Source of the DNA: Entomoplasma freundtii
GTDB taxonomy: Bacteria > Bacillota_I > Bacilli_A > Mycoplasmatales > Mycoplasmataceae
Reading direction: 5' to 3'
DNA: 64,000 bases
Assembly (NCBI RefSeq): GCF_002804205.1
Contig: NZ_CP024962.1
Location: 62,001-126,000, forward strand
Part shown: one piece after another, positions 54,978-64,000 of the stretch
Numbering within the stretch: position 1 is the first letter of the stretch
Layout: each line of letters starts with the position of its first letter
Notes under the pieces: model-generated
The model's input: only the letters and a program-made list of their open reading frames with translations
Databases searched by the model: none
Told to the model about the DNA's origin: nothing
Program-made: the position numbers and the translations under genes

Positions 54978-55682
54978 ATGACTAAAGAGTTTAAAAGAAG
55001 TGGGCATCGTTTGAAAAACCAGAAGCGAATTTATCGCAATTTTTTGCTTCACAACGATTTGAAAACCAAAGAATTTGTTAAAAATCCGGCCAGTGACCAA
55101 AAGAATATCATTATTAAAAACCTTGATTTTTTATTAAGATTAGCAAAACTAAAGGAAGTTCATTTTGTTAACCAAATGAATATCATTCGCTTGTTGACAA
55201 GTGAACTTTATCAGTTAGCAACAAAAACAGGACTCAAAGAAGATATGAAGGTTCTAAACAAAAAAATTGAAGCAAATCTTGATGAATATCACTTGATTTT
55301 AATTCCTGATAATTTGGAGAAAAATCTTGCGAGAGAATTCCATTTTACACCTGAGGAAATAACTCGTTATTTTTCTTTTCATCATATTTATTCAATGCTT
55401 GCTTCAACTTTTGCCAGTCCCTTTATTGACGATGATAATTATTATCAATATTATGAATATGGTTATTATTTAGCGATGTATCTAAATTTAGGTTATTATT
55501 CAAATAAAACAACTATTAACCCAAATTATTTAGTCTTTTGCGCCAAACTTAAGGCGCAAGAAAAGATGATTGAGGCAATTCAAAAAATCACCCCAGAATT
55601 TTTCAACTTATTTGTAATTAAAACAAATAAATGATTAAGTCAAGTAAACTATCACAAATTAGAAGTGGAGCAACGTACATAA
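54978..55682 (+). CDS. Protein of unknown function
   Basis: A 234-residue soluble, mainly helical protein. The N terminus is very basic (FKRSGHRLKNQKRIYRNFLL) and the middle has leucine-rich helices (IIKNLDFLLRLAKLKEVHFV). A tyrosine-rich stretch, DDDNYYQYYEYGYYLAMYLN, lies near residue 152. No enzyme motif or membrane segment is evident. Its stop overlaps the cls start by one base (TAATG), so the two are translationally coupled. The basic start suggests nucleic acid or acidic lipid contact, which is speculative. Confidence 0.7.
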
Positions 55683-57220
55683 TGAAAAAGCATATTGTGG
55701 CCTTATTTTCTCTAATTTTTCTTTTCTCGGCCTACATTATTGCCATTACGTTACTTTCCGTTTTATTATCGCCTACTTTTCTTTGAACCTTGTTAGGGGT
55801 TGAAATTTTATCAATCATTTGGGCCTTTGTAGTTTTATTTAATCCACATCGTCGTGTTGAAACTCGAATTCGTTGAGCGATTTTCATTATTTTTATGCCC
55901 ATTATTGGTTTAGGATCTTACCTCTTTTTTGGTCGTACTTATCATTACAAAACCACACGTGATTATCGTTACAAAAACTTTTCGGATTTCCGTGAACGTC
56001 CAATTATGAAAGAAATGAAGCAAACGACATTACCAATCATCGATAAAGACATTCCTGAATACAAACGTGCTTTTATGATGAGTCTTAACCAACAGGCGGA
56101 CTTAATTTATAAAAATACGCAAATTGATTTATTACCCAACGGCAATATTGCCTGACCAACAGTTTTACGGGAAATGAGTAAGGCTAAAAACTATATTCTT
56201 TTGAATATCTATATTGTGAACGATGGGGAGCTTTACCGAAATCTTGAGTTAGTTTTAAAGGAACGTTTAGATGCGGGAGTACGTGTTTATTTTCTTTATG
56301 ATTTCTTTGGTTGTTATGGAAAGTTTACTAGCGAAATGAAACGTAGACTCAAAGAAGCGGGAGCGCAAGTAGTGCCCTTTGGACCTGTTAAGTTGCCTTT
56401 TATAAACTGAACTATGAATTATCGTGACCACCGCAAGGATATTTCAATTGATGGTGAAGTTGGCTTTTTGGGAGGGATTAATTTATCCGATGAATATATC
56501 AACCTAAGTCCTAAATTTGGTATTTGGAATGACTCAATGATTAAAATCGAGGGCGATGCACTCCAAGGATTAGAAAAAATTTTCGTTTCGGATTGGTTGT
56601 TTTATACGAAAAAACTTTTAATTGATCAAGAGCCGAGTCTTGGCATTGCTAAACCAAAAACGACTGGCCGCCATGATTTGATGCAGGTGGTCTCATCAGG
56701 ACCTAATCATCCAACCCCAATGCACTTGGACTTAATTTTAAATTTAATTAATAGTGCCCAGAAACGAATTTGGTTAGCAACCCCTTATTTTGTTCCTCCT
56801 GTAGAATTAATTAAATCCTTAGCCTCAAGTGCTCGTTCTGGAATTGATGTGCGTTTATTATTACCGGGTAAAGGCGATAAACAATATTTACTCAATGTTT
56901 CAAAATATTGAACGCAAGAGTTATATGATGCTGGTGCTAAAATCTATACATTAAATAATACCTTCAGTCACTTTAAAGCTTTTCTCTTTGATGATGAAAT
57001 CTCGTTTGTTGGTTCAACTAATTTAGATTTTCGTGCTTTCTTTTCTGACCAACAAACAATGGCTTTAATTAAATCGCGTGAATTTAATAAAGAACTAACT
57101 AAGAAGTTTGAGCATGATTTCCATTTATCGCATCTCTACACCAAGAGGCCTTTAAGTGAACACAAAAGGTCTTATCGTTTCTTTATCCAAACTTTGAATA
57201 TTATCACGCCATTACTTTAG
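55682..57220 (+). CDS. cls: Cardiolipin synthase
   Basis: A 512-residue phospholipase D-superfamily cardiolipin synthase. Two N-terminal helices (residues 5-30 and 36-56) are followed by RWAIFIIFMPIIGLGSYLFF, which anchors the enzyme. The two HKD motifs are NYRDHRKDISIDGEVGFLGG near residue 246 and FSHFKAFLFDDEISFVGSTN near residue 430, both with H-x-K-x4-D. It joins two phosphatidylglycerol molecules, made through pgsA at 23.6 kb. It is followed 9 bp later by a membrane protein gene. Confidence 0.94.
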
Positions 57221-57229
57221 GAGGTCTCT

Positions 57230-58228
57230 ATGAGCTATCGTACAATTGAACAACAATTAAAAAAGAATGAATGAATTCATAATTTTCAACAAGAATCAAT
57301 TCTTGACCAATTAATCCAAGAAGCGAGCGAGATTTTGCCTCGTGGTCGACAAATTATTTCGTTAACTTATGGAAATCAAGTCAAAAGCAATGGGACTTTA
57401 AGTGAAATTTGGTGGGTAATTTTATTAACCAATCGCGAAATTATTTTAGTCGAGTCACTTTTGGATGATGAGAAATGACGTGGAACTCCCAAAATGGTTA
57501 ATTTTGATGACATTAAAATTATCAACGGAAAAAGAAGCAAGGGTAATAGTCAAATCTTAAGAATTAATATTGTAACCAATAACCAAAGTTGAACTTTTGA
57601 AACTTTAGATCTTGATTCGGGGTTACATTTTGTTGACCAAGCAGAAACCCTTATTGTTGAAGGCTTTCATGATTTGGCAGCCGTTTTAAAAACCCAAGAG
57701 TTTAATGACTTAGAAATTATTGATGAACGGAAAAAATCAAAAAAACATCATAAAATTTTCAACTATTTTTTCAATTTTAATTCGCTTTTAAAATCGACTC
57801 CGTCATTAAGAGCTCTTTTCCTCGCTTCGCAAATCGCCTGGTTAGTATGTAATATTATTTACGTTGCCCTGTGGGGAGCTAATAAGTTAGATGCTGGCGC
57901 TGCTTTAGGCCTTGGTTTGGTAATGGTTATTTTTAATTTGTTATCTATCGTTTGAGTCTTAGCTAACATAGTTAATGTTTGAGAAAAACACACGATTACC
58001 CCCTTGGCCCATCGTTTATTTCTTTTAGAGGGTCTTCTAATAATGCTTTTTATTACTTCCATTTTAATTTCTGTTAATTCTTTAACGGCTCCAACGTTTG
58101 CTGTAATTGGCCTTTTTACAAGTCTTTATGTTTTGGTGGAAGTTAGTTTGGAATTGGTCAAAGGTATTAGAGAAATCGATAATCCGGAAAAAGAACATGA
58201 GAAAAACTTTCCAAGCAAGTCTCATTAA
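57230..58228 (+). CDS. Membrane protein with an N-terminal PH-like domain
   Basis: A 332-residue protein. Residues 40-150 read like a bacterial PH-type beta domain (QIISLTYGNQVKSNGTLSEI, WWVILLTNREIILVESLLDD, MVNFDDIKIINGKRSKGNSQ). A basic linker (DERKKSKKHHK) leads into four hydrophobic helices from about residue 185. The C terminus is charged. It directly follows cls after GAGG and may be co-transcribed. Function is unknown; a role in the membrane or lipid stress response is only suggested by position. Confidence 0.66.
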
Positions 58229-58279
58229 CTATCAATAAACTCCCAAAAATAAATAAAATTGTTTTTTTTATTTATTTTC

Positions 58280-58309
58280 TTGACTAAAACTGGTATTATA
58301 GTGTCTAAT
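58280..58309 (+). promoter_or_regulatory. Promoter of the pyr operon
   Basis: TTGACT (58280-58285), an 18-bp spacer, then TCTAAT (58304-58309), each one mismatch from consensus. The predicted start is in or near the G-run 58315-58319, only about 10 nt before the leader ORF. Confidence 0.6.
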
Positions 58310-58326
58310 ATTATGGGGGTTGAAAA

Positions 58327-58446
58327 ATGACCAAAAAAATTACCGTTTTTCTTAAAAAAGAAAATATTTGGAAAAAAACGTTTTTCGGTCTTTTTGTTTC
58401 CTCTTTAATAAACATTCACAATCAAATTTTAAAACCTATTTGTTAA
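58327..58446 (+). CDS. pyr operon leader peptide
   Basis: A 39-codon ORF that starts right after the promoter (GGGGG 8 nt ahead of ATG). Its middle, KKTFFGLFVSS, is encoded by a U-rich stretch (58381-58407) that follows a small hairpin GAAAAA/TTTTTC (58371-58386). Its TAA (58444-58446) is inside the 5' arm of an 18-bp terminator stem. A ribosome close behind RNA polymerase would therefore block termination. The layout equals E. coli pyrBI leader control (44-codon leader) and is repeated ahead of uraA in this window. Confidence 0.72.
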   Translation: MTKKITVFLKKENIWKKTFFGLFVSSLINIHNQILKPIC

Positions 58447-58474
58447 GTCATCGACTTAACAAATAGGTTTTTTT
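58432..58474 (+). terminator. Attenuator terminator of the pyr operon
   Basis: A perfect 18-bp stem (arms 58432-58449 and 58453-58470, starting AAACCTATTTG) around the loop ATC, then a T run. It lies about 100 bp before pyrB and includes the leader stop codon. Confidence 0.92.
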
Positions 58475-58575
58475 AAAGTTGAAATCGGGTCTTTGTCTAA
58501 GAAACAAAGCTAAAGAAGCACGAAACAAAATAAAGCAAAGCAAAGAAAAGCGAGCAATGAAGAGAGGAAGAAAAA

Positions 58576-59466
58576 ATGAATAAAAGTTTATTTAATTTGG
58601 ATGATTGGACAAAAGAGGATGTTAACCAATGTCTTAATGAAGCATTAGCTTTTAAAAAGGCTGAAAAAATAGTTAATTATCATCAGGAAAAAGTTGTAGC
58701 TAACCTTTTTTTTGAACCATCAACAAGAACCCATTATTCGTTTGATGTGGCGGCTCACAAACTAGGTTGCAAAACCTTAAATTTCAATGAAAAAGTAAGT
58801 TCCACAAAAAAGGGAGAAAGTCTTTACGATACAATCAAGACCTTTGAAGCCTTAGGAGTTGATGCGATGGTGGTCCGCCATCCAGAAAATGAATATTATA
58901 AAACCTGAGAAAATAAAATCAAAACTCCAATTTTAAATGGGGGTGATGGTTCAGGAAATCATCCCACCCAAAGTTTATTAGATTTGTTAACAATCAAAGA
59001 ACACTTTGGTCACTTTGAAGGTTTGAAAGTGATGATTGTTGGAGATTTGAAATACTCCCGAGTGGCCAAAACGAACATGAAAATCATGCAGAAACTTGGT
59101 ATGGAGGTCTTTGGAGCCAGCATTGACGAACTTTACGTTAATGGCATTAAAAAAGCTAACTTCAAAACTGATTTACCTCACATGGATGTCGTGATGCTAT
59201 TACGCTATCAATTTGAACGCTTTGCTGAACAAGAAAACTATCATCTTGATTATCTAAAAAATTATAAATTAACAAAAGCATTAGTTGAAACTATGAAACC
59301 AAACGCTATTATTATGCATCCAGCTCCATTTAACCGCGGGATAGAAATTGACGACGAAGTTGTGGAATGTAGCCAATCAAAAATATTTGACCAAATGAGC
59401 AACGGAGTATTTGTACGGATGGCTCTAATTAATCGCGCTATTTCTGATCAAGGGAAACAAAATTAA
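58576..59466 (+). CDS. pyrB: Aspartate carbamoyltransferase
   Basis: A 296-residue catalytic chain that condenses carbamoyl phosphate and aspartate in the first committed step of pyrimidine synthesis. FFEPSTRTHYSFDVAAHKLG (about residues 45-64) binds carbamoyl phosphate, NGGDGSGNHPTQSLLDLLTI carries the HPTQ motif, and MHPAPFNRGIEI binds aspartate. No pyrI regulatory subunit is present, as in Bacillus. It is the first structural gene after the attenuator, with a purine-rich spacer and an AGAGAGGAAG site. Confidence 0.96.
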
Positions 59467-59467
59467 A

Positions 59468-60778
59468 GTGGTCAAAACAATTACTTTTACTAATGCCTTA
59501 ATTTATCGTAACCAAAACTTTGAAACAACCAATTTAACAATTACTGATACCAAAATTGTGGCGATTGGGCCGCAATTGATTGGGGAAATAATTTCCTTAC
59601 CGAACGGAAGCCTTATTACTCCAGGATTTATCGATCTCCATGCCCATTTTCGCGAACCAGGTCAAACTAATAAAGAAGATCTTCTTTCGGGAGCAATGGC
59701 TGCTTTATATGGTGGCTATCAAACTGTTTGTTTGATGCCAAACACAACTCCAACAACTGATAATCTTAATATTTTACAGCCCCTCATGGAAAAGGCTAGA
59801 ACAGCCCCTATCAACCTTAAGTTTTTTGGCGCAATTACAAAAAATCTGGCTGGCGAAGAAGAAACTGATTGAGAAAGTCTAAATAATATGGTGGTTGGGT
59901 TTAGTGATGATGGGAGTTATTTGGCTAATCACCAGATGCTGGAAGCGATTCTTCGGTTTGGAGCGAATAATGAGAAATTGGTTAGTTTGCATGTTGATAG
60001 CCGTCACAAATTGGTAAGCGAAACAAAAATCTTGCGCCAAGAAGTAGCAAAAAAATTTGGTCTTCAAGGGGTTGATGATGATTATGAATCAAACCCTTTA
60101 AGTCGGGACTTGGGATTGGCTTTGAAGCACCAATTACCTTATCATCTTTGTCATTTATCAACACAAAAAAGTGTCGATTTATTAAAAAAATCTCGTCTAA
60201 TAAACTCCAAAATTACTGCTGAAGTAACTCCTCATCACTTAGTTCTAAGTCTAGAAGATATTCACAAAGATGATGCGAACTTTATGATGAATCCACCCTT
60301 GAATAGAGCGATTGATCGTCAAAGTTTAATTCAAGCCTTAAATGAAGGGATTATCGATGTAATCGCTACAGATCACGCCCCTCATGAAGCTATATCAAAA
60401 GCGGGCTTTGCCACAGGAACGATGGGAATTATTGGGTTGGAATTCGCCTTTCCACTTCTTTACACCCATTTAGTCAAAACTAAGCAAGTGCCCTTAGAAA
60501 TAATTCTAGAAGCCATGAGTATTAAACCCGCTAAATTAATTAATCATTCAGATATTAGCCTGAATATTGGTAATGAGGCAACTTTTACAATTTTAGATTT
60601 GGCAGAAAGCCAACCAGTTTTGGCCGAAAAACTTCACTCTAAATCACATAACACCCCATTTTTAAACCAAGAGTTATTTGGTTGACCATGAGCCAATGTG
60701 CAACATGGCAAAATTTACTATCTAAAAGGAGAAACTGAAAATGTTAGAGAAAATTCGCGAAAAAACTATATTAATTAG
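59468..60778 (+). CDS. pyrC: Dihydroorotase
   Basis: A 436-residue class I dihydroorotase, which cyclises carbamoyl-aspartate. Metal ligands are in IDLHAHFREPGQTNKEDLLS (about residues 57-76), EVTPHHLVLS near residue 249, and IATDHAPHEAISKAG near residue 300; PYHLCHLSTQKSVD is also conserved. It uses a GTG start at 59468, one base after the pyrB stop. Its end overlaps pyrK by 38 bp. In Bacillus the two carbamoyl-phosphate synthase genes stand between pyrC and pyrK; here they are absent. Confidence 0.95.
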
Positions 60779-61469
60779 CAATGACTGTGTTGCTCCGAAC
60801 TTATATTTAGCGACATTCAAAGCGCCAATCATTAGTCAATTAGCCCACCCTGGTCAATATATGAATATTTTTCCAGCGTCGCATTTTACAAGCCCTCGTG
60901 CGTTCAGTTTTTTTGGAATTAATCCTTCTGAAGAAACGGTGCAAGTTTATTACCAACTACGTGGGGAGGGTACTCATTATATGGCGGAACAATTAAAAAT
61001 TGGTGATGATGTTTGAATGGAAGGGCCTTGTGGCGATGGGTTTCATTATGGTCAAAACAAAAAAACTTTAATTGTTGGGGCTGGAGTGGGCTTGGCACCG
61101 ATGAAATGCCTTGTGGAAGTTTTACAACGCCATCACCAAGATTTCGAAGTGTTAATTGGAGCTCGAAGTGAAAACTTCTTGAAAATTTTAGAATTGTTTC
61201 CGAAAAATGTTAATTACAAAATTGTTACCGATGATGGATCGTGTGGTCCTAAGCAAAATGTTTTGGAAGCTTTAGAAAACTATTTAGTAACCGATGAAGC
61301 CAAAACAGTTGATTCAATCATTGCTTGTGGGCCCAATCCGGTTCTAGAAGAAATAGCCCGTCTAGGAGAGAAACATAAAATTACTGTGCAATCTGCTTAT
61401 ACACGTCCGAAGGGTTGTCCTTGAAAAGAATGCCATAAATGTATGAAACAACGTTTGAAGACAATATAA
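60741..61469 (+). CDS. pyrK: Dihydroorotate dehydrogenase electron transfer subunit
   Basis: A 242-residue FAD/iron-sulfur subunit that passes electrons from PyrD to NAD. SPRAFSFFGINP (about residues 53-64) is the FAD site, and GEGTHYMAEQLKIGDDVWMEGP and LIVGAGVGLAPMKCLVE form the flavin/NAD region. Near the end, GCPWKECHKC keeps the C-x4-C-x2-C spacing of the [2Fe-2S] ligands, but the chain stops eight residues later and has no fourth Cys, which other PyrK proteins carry about 15 residues downstream. Cluster assembly may therefore be altered. It starts within the end of pyrC. Confidence 0.9.
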
Positions 61470-61506
61470 AAGTAATAAGAAAGAATTTTGTGAAGGAGAA
61501 TTTAAT

Positions 61507-62433
61507 ATGTTAAAAACGAATTTTTTAGGGTTTGATTTGCAATGCCCTTTGACAGTAGGAAGCGGAACATTTGGTTATGGAGATGCTTATAAAAAAATTA
61601 ATTCAATTAATGAATTAGGCATTTTGACGACTAAAGGACTAAGTCTAATGTCTCGAGAAGGTAATCCTCAACCTCGGATTGCGCAAATCCCGATGGGTCT
61701 ACTAAATTCAGTTGGTTTAGAAAATCCAGGTTTTGCCGAATTTAAGGAAAAAGTGGTACCTGCTTATAGTCAATTGAACGTGCCTATCATGGTCAATATT
61801 AGCGGACGAACAATCGAGGAATACCAACAACTCGCCGCTAAATTAAATGAAATTGCCGAAATTGCTTTGATTGAACTAAATATTTCTTGTCCTAATGTAA
61901 AAGAGGGCGGAATTCTCTTTGGGACTAATTTAGATTTAACTCGAGAAACGGTCCGTGCCGTTCGCCAAGTTTTAACGAAAAAGAAATTAATCGTAAAATT
62001 ATCGCCATCAGTAAGCGATATTCAAGCCTTTGCAAAAGTTTGTGAAGATGAAGGAGCCGACGCTTTATGTTTAATTAATACAATTCCAGCTCTTCACATT
62101 GATATAAAGACTAAAAAGCCAGTTCTTGGTAACGGTATTGGGGGCCTAAGTGGACCTGCGATTAAGCCAATTGCCGTGCGAATGGTTTACCAAGTCGCTC
62201 AAGTGGTTAATATCCCAATTATCGGCATGGGGGGAATTACTTCTACTGAAGATGCAATTGAATTTATGATGGCTGGAGCTTCAATAATTGGTATTGGGAC
62301 TGGCCTTTTCCAAAAACCAAATTTAATTCAGGAAATCAAAACTGGTTTGCAACAATATTGCCAAGAAAACAACCTAAATAATATTCAAGAAATTGTTGGA
62401 GCTGCTCATGAACCTAGACAAATCAGCGCCTAA
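61507..62433 (+). CDS. pyrD: Dihydroorotate dehydrogenase, class 1B catalytic subunit
   Basis: A 308-residue FMN-binding (beta/alpha)8 enzyme that oxidises dihydroorotate to orotate. LIELNISCPNVKEGGILFGT near residue 120 has the catalytic Cys of class 1 enzymes. MGLLNSVGLENPGFAEF, NGIGGLSGPAIKPIAVRM and IGMGGITSTEDAIEFMMAGA match the NAD-dependent 1B type that needs PyrK. GAAGGAG precedes the ATG. It overlaps pyrF by 26 bp. Confidence 0.96.
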   Translation: MLKTNFLGFDLQCPLTVGSGTFGYGDAYKKINSINELGILTTKGLSLMSREGNPQPRIAQIPMGLLNSVGLENPGFAEFKEKVVPAYSQLNVPIMVNISGRTIEEYQQLAAKLNEIAEIALIELNISCPNVKEGGILFGTNLDLTRETVRAVRQVLTKKKLIVKLSPSVSDIQAFAKVCEDEGADALCLINTIPALHIDIKTKKPVLGNGIGGLSGPAIKPIAVRMVYQVAQVVNIPIIGMGGITSTEDAIEFMMAGASIIGIGTGLFQKPNLIQEIKTGLQQYCQENNLNNIQEIVGAAHEPRQISA

Positions 62434-63124
62434 AGTTATCATTGCTTGCGATTTTCAATCGAAAATAGAGCTAAATAACTTTTTAGCAAAATTTCCTCCC
62501 TCAGAAAAATTATTTTTAAAATTAGGTATGGAGTTGGTTTATGGGGTTGGCTTTGAAATCATTCAAGAACTTAAAAATCGTGGTCATGCCATTTTTTTAG
62601 ATTTAAAATTGCATGATATTCCTGTAACCATGCTTAAGGCTCTACACTCCCTTAACCAATACAAAGTTGATTTTTTAACAATTCACTTAGCGGCAGGACA
62701 AAAAAGCTTAGACTTATTAGCACAAGAAGCTCCAAATTTAGCCATGAAACTTCTAGGGGTAAGTGTTTTAACAAGTCTTGATGACCAGGATGTGCAAACT
62801 CTCTTTCAAAATCCCGCACTTTCAAGTAATGGATTAGCGCTTAATCTTGCTGGTTTAGCAGCTCGAAGTAATTTGTATGGTCTTATTTGTTCTCCTCGCG
62901 AAGCAAAAGTAATCAAAAGTACCTATCCAAAGTTAAAACTAATCACCCCTGGAATCCAAATGGGGACAAACCAACAAAGTGACCAAAAGCGTGTGGCTAC
63001 TCCGCGTCAAGCAGCCGAATGAGGTTCAGATTTCTTAGTCGTGGGTCGACTTATTACGCAAAGCCTAGACCCTTATCAAACTTATAAGACCATAATCAAG
63101 GAGTTCATAAATGAAAATAATTAG
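62408..63124 (+). CDS. pyrF: Orotidine-5'-phosphate decarboxylase
   Basis: A 238-residue decarboxylase making UMP from OMP. KVIIACDFQSKIELNNFL starts the barrel, GHAIFLDLKLHDIPVTMLKA has the catalytic Asp-Lys-x-Lys-x2-Asp-like charge network (LDLKLHDIP), and LITPGIQMGTNQQSDQKRVA with FLVVGRLITQS binds phosphate. The ATG at 62408 lies 7 nt after GGAG inside pyrD; an earlier TTG is less likely. The end overlaps pyrE by 14 bp. Confidence 0.95.
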
Positions 63125-63737
63125 TAAGGATACGAAAAAGACTCTTATTCAAGATTTAATTAATATTAAAGCGATTAATATTAATACGCAAAACCAATTT
63201 ACTTGAGCCTCAGGAATAAAATCACCAATTTATATTGATAATCGTTTAATTATGAGTTACCCCCATGTAAGAACTCGTGTGGTGGAAGGTTTGGCTAACT
63301 TAATTAATGAAGAATGACCTAATATTCCCATTGATACTTTTTTTGGAACAGCAACTGCAGGGATACCTCATGCCGTCTTGCTTTCACATTTCTTAGAGAA
63401 ACCATGTGGCTATGTAAGGTCGAGTAAAAAAGACCATGGCAAAGGCAACCAAATTGAAGGAGCCTATAAAAAAGGTGATCAAGTTATCGTTGTTGAGGAT
63501 CTAATTTCAACTGGGGGTTCAGTAATTAAAGTGGTTGAAAGTCTTCAACAAGCCGGTTTAAATGTCAAAGGTATTGTGGCTATCTTTAGTTATGATTTGC
63601 AACGTGCCCATGATAACTTCAAAAAATTAGATATTCCTTACTATTCCCTACTGAATTTCCATGATTTGGTAACTTATTTACCAACAAATAGTAGTGAAGA
63701 TAAAGAAATGCTCATTAAATTTCAACAAAATCTTTAA
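63111..63737 (+). CDS. pyrE: Orotate phosphoribosyltransferase
   Basis: A 208-residue phosphoribosyltransferase joining orotate and PRPP to OMP. The PRPP motif is [20 protein letters not shown] (about residues 124-143), [17 protein letters not shown] carries the catalytic flexible loop, and [15 protein letters not shown] the orotate site. AAGGAG precedes the start within pyrF. It is the last gene of the pyr operon and a terminator follows. Confidence 0.96.
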
Positions 63738-63765
63738 AGTTAATTATTCTTTCGCTTTTAATGAT

Positions 63766-63793
63766 AAAAAACCCTAAAAAGTGGGGTTTTTTG
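63766..63793 (+). terminator. Terminator of the pyr operon
   Basis: AAAAAACCC / GGGTTTTTT with a 9-nt loop. Confidence 0.85.
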
Positions 63794-63806
63794 TTTTAAA
63801 TATTCC

Positions 63807-63835
63807 TTGTTATTTATCAATGAATATTGTAAAAT
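63807..63835 (+). promoter_or_regulatory. rpsL promoter
   Basis: TTGTTA (63807-63812), a 17-bp spacer and TAAAAT (63830-63835), 54 bp before the rpsL start. Confidence 0.55.
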
Positions 63836-63889
63836 ATTACTTGTGCTGGTTCAACACGCACGGAAATGTGAAAGGAAGGAGGACTTAAA

Positions 63890-64000
63890 ATGCCAACAAT
63901 TAACCAATTAGTTAAAACCAACCGTAAACAAAAAACTTGAAAAGTTAAAGCTCCCGCTTTAAGTCGTTGAGTTAACACTTTACAAAAAAAATCAAAAAAA
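63890..64000 (+). CDS. rpsL: Ribosomal protein uS12, N-terminal part
   Basis: The first 37 codons of uS12, cut by the window edge. MPTINQLVKTNRKQKTWKVK is the conserved start, with Trp by TGA, and a strong GGAAGGAGG precedes it. It probably begins the rpsL-rpsG-fusA unit. Confidence 0.93.

Noticed and set aside
58446-58575. PyrR-binding attenuation site in the pyr leader
   Set aside because: No sequence like the PyrR loop (CCAGAGAGG with its conserved hexaloop) occurs before or after the terminator, and no pyrR gene is present in the window.

Overview
The window is a stretch of a mollicute chromosome that reads UGA as tryptophan (genetic code 4). Nearly every long gene is interrupted by in-frame TGA codons at positions where the family has Trp, for example the QWGDEGKGK motif of PurA. 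The DNA is AT-rich, intergenic regions are short and intrinsic terminators are plentiful. The order rpoE-pyrG-fba-rpmE and the block nrnA-tdk-prfA-prmC-tsaC-...-cls fit the Spiroplasma/Mesoplasma/Mycoplasma mycoides side of the Mollicutes. The species cannot be named from sequence reading alone.

Layout. 1-3.6 kb: end of mnmG, a CoA-disulfide reductase/NADH oxidase and a dicarboxylate/amino-acid symporter. 4.0-8.9 kb (minus): the arginine deiminase operon arcA-argF-arcD-like-arcC. 9.2-11.8 kb: purA-purB behind an attenuator-like hairpin. 11.8-14 kb (minus): an AEC transporter with a D-lactate dehydrogenase-like enzyme. 14.2-20.5 kb (minus): two P-type cation ATPases; the MgtA-like one follows a proline/acidic 30-codon leader ORF and the other a long folded leader. 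20.5-21.8 kb (minus): a thiamine-type ECF S component under a TPP riboswitch. 22-35 kb: amino-acid permease, pgsA, rsmG, ychF, a YgjP-like protease, uraA with a leader-peptide attenuator, topA (minus), a second YfcC-type carrier and gltX.

35.1-42.5 kb: a catabolic island with an RpiR regulator, a PRD-only protein, an SFCGS glycine-rich protein, DUF4312, DUF4311, a DUF4310 protein with about 335 extra coiled-coil residues at its N terminus, an amidohydrolase, a DgaE-type PLP lyase and a DgaF-type KDGP aldolase. 42.6-58.2 kb: HD hydrolase, rpoE, pyrG, fba, rpmE, a degenerate ABC-ATPase-like protein, nrnA, tdk, prfA, prmC, tsaC, a GNAT protein, two proteins of unknown function and cls. 58.3-63.7 kb: pyrBCKDFE in Bacillus order but without pyrR and the carbamoyl-phosphate synthase genes. 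The window ends inside rpsL.

Main result. The two pyrimidine transcription units, uraA and pyrBCKDFE, carry the same kind of leader: promoter, short ORF (31 and 39 codons), a small hairpin followed by a U-rich tract, and a perfect-stem intrinsic terminator whose 5' arm contains the leader stop codon. This is the layout of enterobacterial pyrBI UTP-sensing coupled attenuation, not the PyrR system usual in Firmicutes. Carbamoyl phosphate for PyrB is probably supplied by the arginine deiminase operon, since no carAB lies in the pyr operon. Together with the mgtA leader ORF, this suggests that short translated leaders are a general control device in this genome.
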